Assembly (NCBI GenBank): GCA_027306605.1
Contig: DAHUZK010000017.1
Coordinates: forward strand, 1 to 64,000
From: Acidimicrobiaceae bacterium
GTDB lineage: Bacteria > Actinomycetota > Acidimicrobiia > Acidimicrobiales > RAAP-2
Length of the DNA stretch: 64,000 nucleotides
Direction of reading: 5' to 3'
The translations under genes and the position numbers were made by a program. Shown here piece after piece: positions 57,849 to 64,000 of the stretch. Below the pieces are notes generated by a model. It was not told the origin of the DNA. It saw only the letters and a program-made list of their open reading frames with translations, and searched no databases. Position 1 is the first letter of the stretch. Each line of letters opens with the position of its first letter.

Positions 57849-58724
57849 ATGGGATTGCCGGCCGACATCGGGATCGTCGACACCATGATCGGCTTCGCCC
57901 ATCGGGACATGAAAGAGGCCTACCGCTTCATCACGCGGCAGACGAGGGACGCCGAATCGAAGGAGCAGTTCGCCTTCCCGGTCGAGTACATGTTCAAGGA
58001 GGTGCCCGGGCGGGAGCTCGAGGGCGTGGAGGACCCGATCGGTGTCACACTGCGCGAGATGGATCTGTGGGGGGTGGAGCGGGGCATGATCGGTCTCGGC
58101 GATGCCGAGGGGCTCGGCGTCAAGGCGCTGAAGCTCCACCCCGACCGATTCGTCCCCTCGACCTCGGCCGATCCCAACGAAGGCATGAGAGGGGTCGCGC
58201 GGATCATCGAGGACTTCGAGTCCCACGGGATCCGCGCCGTCAGCGTCTTCCCGGCCGGCACCTTCCCGCAGGTACCGATCAACGACAAGAAGATGTACCC
58301 GATCTACGCCAAGTGCGTCGAGCTCGGCCTTCCCGTGTTCTGCTGCGCCGGCGTCCCGGGGCCGCGGCTCAAGGCGGCGTGCCAGCACGTCGAGCTCATC
58401 GACGAGGTCATGTTCGACTTTCCCGAGCTCGTGTTCGTGACCCGTCACGGGTGCGAGCCGTGGACCGAGCTCGCGGTCAAGCTCATGCTCAAGTGGCCCG
58501 GCCTGCACTACTCGACCAGCGCGTTCGCCCCCAGGTACTACCCCCGCGACGTGATCGACTACGCCAACACCCGCGGGGCGGACAAGGTGATGTACGCCGG
58601 GTACTTCCCCATGGGCCTCTCGCTCGAACGCATCATGCGCGAGATGCCGGACGTCGGCTTCTCCGACGACGTGTGGCCCAAGTTCCTGCGGACGAACGCC
58701 TTGCGCGTTCTCGGGCTCTCCTGA
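57849..58724 (+). CDS. Amidohydrolase-2 family protein
   Basis: 291 residues, shorter than the paralogue at 470. It keeps the barrel strands AVSVFPAGTFPQVPIND, YPIYAKCVELGLPVF, FPELVFVTRHGCEPW and YPRDVIDYANTRGADKVMYAGYFPMG (split). The N-terminal metal DxH reads IVDTMIGFAHRD and the C-terminal Asp position reads AGYFPMG, so metal binding is not assured. ATG 57849 is in a short leader 108 bp from the divergent MFS gene. Forms a unit with the following kinase and phosphatase genes by spacing. Confidence 0.8.
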   Translation: MGLPADIGIVDTMIGFAHRDMKEAYRFITRQTRDAESKEQFAFPVEYMFKEVPGRELEGVEDPIGVTLREMDLWGVERGMIGLGDAEGLGVKALKLHPDRFVPSTSADPNEGMRGVARIIEDFESHGIRAVSVFPAGTFPQVPINDKKMYPIYAKCVELGLPVFCCAGVPGPRLKAACQHVELIDEVMFDFPELVFVTRHGCEPWTELAVKLMLKWPGLHYSTSAFAPRYYPRDVIDYANTRGADKVMYAGYFPMGLSLERIMREMPDVGFSDDVWPKFLRTNALRVLGLS

Positions 58725-58750
58725 GCGCCCCTGATGCCTGAGCCCCCGTG

Positions 58751-59845
58751 ATGGACGTACCGAACCTGCTCCGGCTCCCCACCGACGTCACCGCGAGGTG
58801 GCTGACCGACGCCTTGGCGGCTTCGGGCGCGCTGGCACCGGGCGCCCGGGTGACGGCATTCACCGCGGAGGCCATCGGCACCGGTCAGATGGCGAGCACG
58901 ACGCGCTTCTCGCTGACCTACGAGCCGTCCGGGGCGGGCCCGAGGGCCGTCGTGGGCAAGTTCGCCTCGGCCGACGACCAGAGCCGGGCCACCGGTCTGG
59001 CCTTGCGGGCCTACGAGATCGAGGTCCGCTTCTACCGCGAGGTGGCGCCGCGCGTCGGCGCCCGGTTGCCCGAGGCGTACCTGGCCGAGGTCGAGCCCGA
59101 CACCGGGTGGTTCACGCTCCTGCTCGAGGACATCGCCGACGGCGTCCAGGGCGACCAGATCGCCGCCTGCGATCCCGCCACGGCATCAGCCGTGCTCGAG
59201 GAGATGGCGGGCCTGCACGCGCCGTGCTGGGAGTCGCCCGAGCTGGCCGCGCTCGAATGGCTGAACCGCGCCACCCCCGAGTCCGACGCGCTGCTCACCG
59301 CGCTGGTGTCGGGCCTGTTGCCCGGGTTCCTCGAGCGCTACGAGGGCGCGCTGGCGCCCGAGCACCAGGAGCTGTGCCGCCTGTTCGTCGAGCACATCGG
59401 CGACTGGCTCGCCTGGCGCGCCGGTCCGAGCACGGTGAGCCACGGCGACTTCCGCCTCGACAATCTCTTGTTCCAGCCCGGTGGCGCGCGCCCGGTGGTG
59501 GTCGACTGGCAGACGGCGGCGTGGGGAGCGCCGGCGGCCGACGTGGCCTATTTCGTCGGTGGCTGCCTGGGGGTGGAGGAGAGACGGCGGCACGAAGAGG
59601 ACCTGGTGGCGCGCTACCACGGCGCGTTGGTCCGTCGCGGCGTCGAGGGCTACACGCTCGAGCAGCTGCGCGAGGACGTCCGGCGCAACACGTTCGCCGG
59701 GGTGCTGATGGCCATCGTCGCCTCCATGGTCGTGCAGCGCACCGAGCGCGGCGACCTCATGTTCCTCACCAGTGCCACGCGTCATGCCCAGCACGCCCTC
59801 GACGCCGGTGCCGACGCCATGCTGCGCCGCGCGTCCGTCTCGTGA
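58751..59845 (+). CDS. Aminoglycoside-phosphotransferase/ecdysteroid-kinase-like protein
   Basis: 364 residues of the APH/CHK kinase fold. N-lobe Lys in AVVGKFASAD, catalytic VSHGDFRLDNLLF (HxDxxxxN) and metal-binding VVVDWQTAAWGAPAADVAYF. Members phosphorylate small hydroxyl compounds; in actinobacteria many sit in lipid or steroid loci. GTG 58748 or ATG 58751. The last codon overlaps the phosphatase GTG (GTGA). Confidence 0.85.
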   Translation: MDVPNLLRLPTDVTARWLTDALAASGALAPGARVTAFTAEAIGTGQMASTTRFSLTYEPSGAGPRAVVGKFASADDQSRATGLALRAYEIEVRFYREVAPRVGARLPEAYLAEVEPDTGWFTLLLEDIADGVQGDQIAACDPATASAVLEEMAGLHAPCWESPELAALEWLNRATPESDALLTALVSGLLPGFLERYEGALAPEHQELCRLFVEHIGDWLAWRAGPSTVSHGDFRLDNLLFQPGGARPVVVDWQTAAWGAPAADVAYFVGGCLGVEERRRHEEDLVARYHGALVRRGVEGYTLEQLREDVRRNTFAGVLMAIVASMVVQRTERGDLMFLTSATRHAQHALDAGADAMLRRASVS

Positions 59846-60369
59846 CGGATCTGCTCGTCCTGTGCACCGGGAACGCGGCCCGCTCGGTCATGGCGGGCTT
59901 CATGCTCGAGCGGTTGTGCGACGGCCGCGCCACCGACTCGTTGCGCATCGTGACCGCCGGGACCCACACGATCGACGGGCAACCGATGGGCATGCGGACG
60001 CGGGCGGCGCTGCAACGGATCCCCGAGCTGGCCGGCACCGACTTCCACCGTCACCGCAGCCGTCAGGTGCACGGCATCGATCTGGTGCACGCCGATCTCG
60101 TCGTGACCATGGAGGCGGACCACGTCCGTTTCGTCCGGCGGCGTTTTCCCGATGCAGCCGCCAAGACGGCGACGATGCGCCGGCTCTGTGGCGACCTCTC
60201 ACCGGCACCGCCGCGTTTGACCGAGCGCGTCGCCGCCCTCGGACTGGCCTCTGTCGAGCTCTCCGAGTGCGAGGACGTGCTCGACCCGGCGGGCGCCGAG
60301 GCCGATGTCTATGCCGCCTGCGCCGACGAGCTGTGGGAGCTGTGCGGCCGGCTCGTCACGTTGCTCTAG
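59842..60369 (+). CDS. Low-molecular-weight protein-tyrosine-phosphatase-like protein
   Basis: 175 residues. The P-loop is LVLCTGNAARSVMA (CX5RS) at the N-terminus and the general-acid DP is in EDVLDPAGAE, both in the LMW-PTP/ArsC positions. The length and the HRSRQV-(H)GIDL segment fit wall/exopolysaccharide-linked members. It could dephosphorylate the product or regulator of the kinase gene it overlaps (inference). Confidence 0.82.
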   Translation: MTDLLVLCTGNAARSVMAGFMLERLCDGRATDSLRIVTAGTHTIDGQPMGMRTRAALQRIPELAGTDFHRHRSRQVHGIDLVHADLVVTMEADHVRFVRRRFPDAAAKTATMRRLCGDLSPAPPRLTERVAALGLASVELSECEDVLDPAGAEADVYAACADELWELCGRLVTLL

Positions 60370-60399
60370 TTGTTTCTGTTGTTCTGCGTCGGTGCGCGG

Positions 60400-61026
60400 T
60401 CAGTCGGCGTGCACGGAGCGCAGGCCGGCCCACGCCAGGTCGGCCATGCGTCCCGCCAGTCGCCGCGCTTCACCCTCGAGCGCGGCGTCGGACTCGGGGC
60501 GCCGGTGCTCCATGAAGCGGCGGCTCGCACCCTCGGCCATGCCGACGATGCCGTAGGCCAGCAGGCGCCGGTGGTCCGGGTCGAGCCCGGCGTCGATGAG
60601 CGGGTCGATCGCCTCGGCGATGGCGTCCTCGACGGCGCGCAGGGCGCGGCCCAGCTCCTCGTCGTCGGCGTGGTCCCGCCCGTAGAGCAGGCGGAACTCG
60701 GCCTCGTGGCTCACGACCAGGCGGAAGTAGGCGGCGAACCCGAGCTCGACCTGCTGGCGCGGGCCGTCGGCCTCGGAGACGGCGCGGCTGATGGCGGCGA
60801 GGAGGTTCTGGGCGATGGCGTCCACCAGCTCCAGGTACAGCGCCCGCTTGGAGGAGAAGTGCTGGTAGAGCAGGGGCTTGGTGACGCCGGCGGCCTCGGC
60901 GATGTCGTCCATGGTGGTCGCCCGGTAGCCCCGCTGGGCGAACAGCTCCAGCGCCACCGCCAGGAGCTGGTCTCGGCGCTGCTCGGCGGTGAGCCGCCGC
61001 GGGTTGGCCTGGAGTGCACTCGCCAT
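60400..61026 (-). CDS. TetR-family regulator
   Basis: 208 residues. HTH: RRDQLLAVALELFAQRGYRATTMDDIAEAAGVTKPLLYQHFSSKRALYLEL (residues 17-67, quoted in part). The ligand domain is helical, with the FRLLYGRDHADDEEL segment. ATG 61026. No divergent partner; it lies downstream of the glycosyltransferase on the same strand order, 20 bp after its stop, so its own promoter is not obvious. Confidence 0.88.
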   Translation of the reverse strand: MASALQANPRRLTAEQRRDQLLAVALELFAQRGYRATTMDDIAEAAGVTKPLLYQHFSSKRALYLELVDAIAQNLLAAISRAVSEADGPRQQVELGFAAYFRLVVSHEAEFRLLYGRDHADDEELGRALRAVEDAIAEAIDPLIDAGLDPDHRRLLAYGIVGMAEGASRRFMEHRRPESDAALEGEARRLAGRMADLAWAGLRSVHAD

Positions 61027-61046
61027 CGGCTCAGGTTACCGAACGG

Positions 61047-62084
61047 TCATGCGGGCAGCCCCGGCACCCGGGCCAGGACGACGGCCAGGCGGGCCGGCAG
61101 GTCGGCCAGGTTGAAGTGGGCCGCGGCCACGGCGTGGTTGTGCGCCAGCAGGGACGGATCGGGCTCGGCCAGCCAGGCGGCCAGCGGCGACGGATCGCCG
61201 GCGTCGAACCACGTGAAGCCGAAGGCGGCCAGCTCGGCCGCCACGGGATAGGGGCCGATGGCCAGCGCCCGGTCGTGGGTGGCCGACTCGACCGAGGGGT
61301 TGCCGAAGCCTTCCCACGACGACGGCAGGACCACGGCGTCGCAGGCCGCGTAGGCGTCGGCGACGGAGCAGCCCTGCGGTGGCGGGCCGAGGCGCACCGG
61401 GCAGCGCGCCTCCGCCACCAGCCGGTCGAGCTCGGGGCCGAAACCGTCCTCGGCCGGACCGAGCAGCCAGTAGGTGGCGCCGGCCCCTTCGGCCAGGGCG
61501 AGCGCGCCGCCGATGTTCTTGCGGGCCAGCGCGCGGGTGGGCTGCAACAGCAGCGTGTCCGACGCCGTGAGCCCGAGCGCGGCCCTGGTGGCGTCCCGGG
61601 CGCCGGGGGGCGGCTCCGGGTCGAAGGCGTTGTACACGGTCGTCGCCCGGATGCCGCGGTCCGCCAGCTCGGCGCGGCTCAGCTCGTTGATCGTGACGTG
61701 GGCCCAGGCCGGGTCGTCGGGCGGTGGGGCGAGGTGGGCCAGGTGCGCCCGCTGCCAGGGGAGGTCGTGGTGGTGCAGCAGTGCCGGCCGGCCGGCGCAG
61801 GCGGCCGCGACCACCGCGGACGCCGGCGGGTTGAGCGGGAGCGAGCAGAGGTTCTCGACGATCACGAGGTCGGCGCCGGCCAGCGCGTCGCCGACCTCGC
61901 CGGAGGTCGGCGGCTCCGGCGCGCCGATGGCCAAGCCCTCCAGGACGGCGTCGGCTTCGCCGGCGCCGGCCAGCGTCGTCACCCGCCAGCCCAGGACACC
62001 CAGCGCAGCCGCCCATTTGGCCGCCTCCACCGCCACTCCGTCGCCGCCTCCCAGGCGGAAGGACACCATGCACGCCGTGGGCAC
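61047..62084 (-). CDS. GT4-type glycosyltransferase
   Basis: 345 residues, two Rossmann domains. N-terminal [19 protein letters not shown] carries the GGxG loop; the donor domain has [12 protein letters not shown] (R/K catalytic pair), [20 protein letters not shown] and the ExFG-like [17 protein letters not shown]. The donor is likely a nucleoside-diphosphate sugar; GDP-mannose is suggested by the divergent gmd gene. GTG 62084, 56 bp from gmd. Confidence 0.8.
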   Translation of the reverse strand: MPTACMVSFRLGGGDGVAVEAAKWAAALGVLGWRVTTLAGAGEADAVLEGLAIGAPEPPTSGEVGDALAGADLVIVENLCSLPLNPPASAVVAAACAGRPALLHHHDLPWQRAHLAHLAPPPDDPAWAHVTINELSRAELADRGIRATTVYNAFDPEPPPGARDATRAALGLTASDTLLLQPTRALARKNIGGALALAEGAGATYWLLGPAEDGFGPELDRLVAEARCPVRLGPPPQGCSVADAYAACDAVVLPSSWEGFGNPSVESATHDRALAIGPYPVAAELAAFGFTWFDAGDPSPLAAWLAEPDPSLLAHNHAVAAAHFNLADLPARLAVVLARVPGLPA

Positions 62085-62140
62085 GACGGCACTGTAGGTG
62101 CGCGAAGGGGCCCGCAGGTCCGTCGACTAGCGTTGCCCCG

Positions 62141-63112
62141 ATGGCAAAGCGGGCACTGATCACGGGCGTCACGGGCCAGGACGGCTCGTACCTGGCCGAA
62201 TTCCTCCTCTCGCAGGGCTACACCGTGATCGGGATGGTCCGGCGCTCGAGCACGGTGAACTTCGAGCGCATCGCGCACATCCAGGACCAGCTCGAGCTGG
62301 TGGCGGGCGACCTGCTCGACGAGGTGTCCCTGATCAACATCCTGCGGGACCACCGGCCCGACGAGGTCTACAACCTCGCCGCGCAGTCCTTCGTGCAGAC
62401 CAGCTTCAGCCAGCCGGTCCTGACCGGCGAGACGACCGCCATGGGCGTCACCCGCCTGCTCGATGCCATCCGGCTGGTCGACCCAGAGATCCGCTTCTAC
62501 CAGGCCAGCTCCTCCGAGATGTTCGGCAAGGTCCTCGAGGTCCCCCAGCGCGAGTCGACCCCTTTCTACCCGCGCAGCCCCTACGGCGTGGCCAAGGTCT
62601 ACGGCCACTGGATCACCGTCAACTACCGGGAGAGCTACGGGCTGCACGCCTCCTCGGGGATCCTCTTCAACCACGAGTCACCGCGGCGCGGCCTCGAGTT
62701 CGTCACGCGCAAGGTGACCCACGGCGTGGCCCGCATCGCGCACAAGCTCGATGACAAGCTGGCGCTGGGCAACCTCGACTCGCACCGCGACTGGGGCTAC
62801 GCGGCCGACTACGTCCGCGCCATGTGGCTGATGCTCCAGCAGGACTCGCCCGACGACTACGTCGTGTCGACCGGGGAGACCCACGAGGTGCGCGAGCTGT
62901 GCCGGCTCGCCTTCGAGGCGGCCGGTCTCGACTGGGAGCAGCACGTGGTCATCGACGACCGTTTCCTGCGTCCGGCCGAGGTCGACCTGCTGGTGGGGGA
63001 CCCGAGCAAGGCGCACTCGGTGCTGGGTTGGCGACCCGAGGTCGACTTCCCCGGCCTGGTGGCGATGATGGTCGAGGCCGACATGGACATGGTCCGCAAG
63101 AGCCTCCGCTGA
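62141..63112 (+). CDS. gmd: GDP-mannose 4,6-dehydratase
   Basis: 323 residues. NADP motif [28 protein letters not shown], the catalytic triad with SSSEMFGK and [10 protein letters not shown], and the family-specific [14 protein letters not shown] and [15 protein letters not shown]. It makes GDP-4-keto-6-deoxymannose, precursor of GDP-fucose or GDP-rhamnose for surface glycans. Slightly shorter than the usual 340-370 residues. ATG 62141. The glycosyltransferase diverges from it. Confidence 0.94.
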   Translation: MAKRALITGVTGQDGSYLAEFLLSQGYTVIGMVRRSSTVNFERIAHIQDQLELVAGDLLDEVSLINILRDHRPDEVYNLAAQSFVQTSFSQPVLTGETTAMGVTRLLDAIRLVDPEIRFYQASSSEMFGKVLEVPQRESTPFYPRSPYGVAKVYGHWITVNYRESYGLHASSGILFNHESPRRGLEFVTRKVTHGVARIAHKLDDKLALGNLDSHRDWGYAADYVRAMWLMLQQDSPDDYVVSTGETHEVRELCRLAFEAAGLDWEQHVVIDDRFLRPAEVDLLVGDPSKAHSVLGWRPEVDFPGLVAMMVEADMDMVRKSLR

Positions 63113-63173
63113 ACGGGGGGCCACCGCGCTCCTCGCCGCACCCGCCACCATCTCGGCCGACCCGGCCGGTGCC

Positions 63174-63956
63174 CTGGTCGCCTTCGGCGCCGGGATCCTC
63201 TCCTTCGTCTCGCCCTGCGTGCTGCCGCTCGTGCCCGGCTACGTCTCGATCGTCTCGGGGCTCTCGGCCAGCGAGCTGCAGGCGGGCGGTGCCGGGATCA
63301 CGCCGTCGGCGGTGTTGCGCCCGGTGCTGCGGGGCATCGGGCTCTTCGTCGCCGGCTTCACCATCGTCTTCGTGGCGCTCGGGGCCACCGCGTCGAGCAT
63401 CGGGCGCATCCTGCATGCGCACGACGTCTGGCTGGCGCAGCTGAGCGGTGCCGTCATCATCGTCCTCGGCACGGTGATGGTGCTGAGCGCGCTGCCCCAG
63501 AAGGTGTGGGTCCGGGCCGGGTCGGGCACGCTCGGTCTCGTGACGCGGGTCACGGGCGAGCACCGCTTCGACGTCCGGCCCTCCAAGCTCGGTGCGTGGG
63601 CGGCGCCCCTCATGGGCATGGCCTTCGCCTTCGCCTGGACGCCGTGCCTCGGACCCGTGCTCGGGGTAGTGCTCGGGCTGGCCGGGCACAACGGCACGCT
63701 GGCCGGCGGCGTTGTCCTGCTCTTCGCGTACTCGCTCGGCCTCGCCGTGCCCTTCGTCCTCGTCGGTCTGGCCTTCGGCCGCCTGACCAGCGCGCTGGCC
63801 CGCGCCCGCCGCTGGCTCTGGGTCATCGAGCTCGTGGCCGGCTCGGTCCTGGTGGCGTTCGGCATCCTCCTGTTGAGTCACAACGTCAGTTGGGTGTCCA
63901 CGCAGATGTCGAACGTCCTGCACGACGTCGGCCTGGGCCGGCTCACGACGAGCTAG
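63174..63956 (+). CDS. CcdA/DsbD-like membrane protein with no canonical start
   Basis: About 260 residues, six helices. The frame encodes the family N-terminus AFGAGILSFVSPCVLPLVPG (about 63180-63239) with its redox Cys, and AFAWTPCLGPVLGVVLGLAG with the partner Cys. The first GTG (63219) would cut the first helix before LPLVPG; no ATG, GTG or TTG occurs between the in-frame stop at 63066 and that GTG. CTG 63174 or a start nearer 63120 (behind GGGGGG, 8 bp after gmd) is likely. It should move reductant across the membrane for cytochrome c or thiol-redox partners. Confidence 0.75.
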   Translation: MVAFGAGILSFVSPCVLPLVPGYVSIVSGLSASELQAGGAGITPSAVLRPVLRGIGLFVAGFTIVFVALGATASSIGRILHAHDVWLAQLSGAVIIVLGTVMVLSALPQKVWVRAGSGTLGLVTRVTGEHRFDVRPSKLGAWAAPLMGMAFAFAWTPCLGPVLGVVLGLAGHNGTLAGGVVLLFAYSLGLAVPFVLVGLAFGRLTSALARARRWLWVIELVAGSVLVAFGILLLSHNVSWVSTQMSNVLHDVGLGRLTTS

Positions 63957-64000
63957 CAGGTCTCGGCGAGCACCTCGGCCACGGTGGCGGCGAAGGTGTG
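63953..64000 (-). CDS. C-terminal fragment of a gene cut by the right edge
   Basis: Only 15 codons and a TAG are visible (ending TFAATVAEVLAETC). The fragment resembles the terminal helix of many proteins and is too short to assign; a glycosyltransferase would fit the neighbourhood. Its stop overlaps the end of the CcdA-like gene by 4 bp. Confidence 0.35.
   Translation of the reverse strand, partial: HTFAATVAEVLAETC

Overview
The window is high-GC DNA (about 70 percent by eye) with frequent GTG starts, many 4-base start/stop overlaps, two LLM-class F420-type oxidoreductases, a WS/DGAT acyltransferase, a WhiG/FliA-type sigma factor and several acyl-CoA enzymes. This is typical of an actinobacterium. 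A secreted deacetylase ends in GYW-(E)VAADGG-type repeats, which I associate with Acidimicrobiia, so an Acidimicrobiia-like chromosome is my best guess (inference; no rRNA or other decisive marker is present). I see no tRNA, rRNA, CRISPR array, transposase, integrase or phage gene.

Layout. 0-6.6 kb: a catabolic/uptake block with a DUF35 acyl-CoA-binding protein (cut at the left edge), an amidohydrolase, a crotonase-fold protein lacking both catalytic glutamates, and a complete branched-chain-amino-acid-type ABC transporter core (fused LivH-LivM permease plus two ATPases). A 14-bp element recurs at all three promoters. 6.7-12.2 kb: a minus-strand SDR / DUF427-thioesterase fusion / DUF427 operon diverges from an isobutyryl-CoA-mutase-like two-subunit B12 enzyme and a MarR regulator. 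12.3-17.1 kb: F420-type oxidoreductase, adenine deaminase, fructosamine-kinase-like protein, alpha/beta hydrolase, a 48-residue acidic protein and a REC-GGDEF protein. 17.2-20.2 kb: TetR regulator diverging from a ferritin-like protein and an overlapping LLM monooxygenase, the least characterised module here. 20.3-27.1 kb: small acidic protein, carotenoid-desaturase-like FAD enzyme, membrane protein, ArsC-like protein, an exported protein with a duplicated CAP-like domain, methyltransferase, GDT1-type cation exchanger and polysaccharide deacetylase.

27.2-33.3 kb: two tandem paralogous OmpR-type response regulators without a kinase, the WhiG/FliA-type sigma factor, glutamate decarboxylase, and a channel-like membrane protein with a DUF1269 protein. 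33.4-40.1 kb: formate-THF ligase and acyl-CoA dehydrogenase face a four-gene minus operon (WS/DGAT, VOC, TsaC, TsaD). 40.2-46.5 kb: esterase, then a second, complete branched-chain-type ABC system with its own binding protein, behind a palindromic operator. 46.5-52 kb: valS and cysS diverge across 20 bp; an acyl-CoA dehydrogenase follows a GTTACT..AGTAAC operator. 52-56 kb: a structured non-coding stretch, a small membrane protein, a P2-type cation ATPase and an MFS/MarR pair. 57.8-64 kb: amidohydrolase, APH-like kinase, LMW-PTP-like protein, TetR, glycosyltransferase, GDP-mannose 4,6-dehydratase, CcdA-like membrane protein and the edge of another gene.

Taken together the genes describe a free-living heterotroph with much CoA-ester, lipid and hydrophobic-acid metabolism under many local TetR/MarR-type switches, interleaved with housekeeping genes (valS, cysS, tsaC, tsaD, fhs). 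Two genes whose conserved N-termini are intact, a TetR and a CcdA-like protein, have no ATG, GTG or TTG in the right place; both are flagged.
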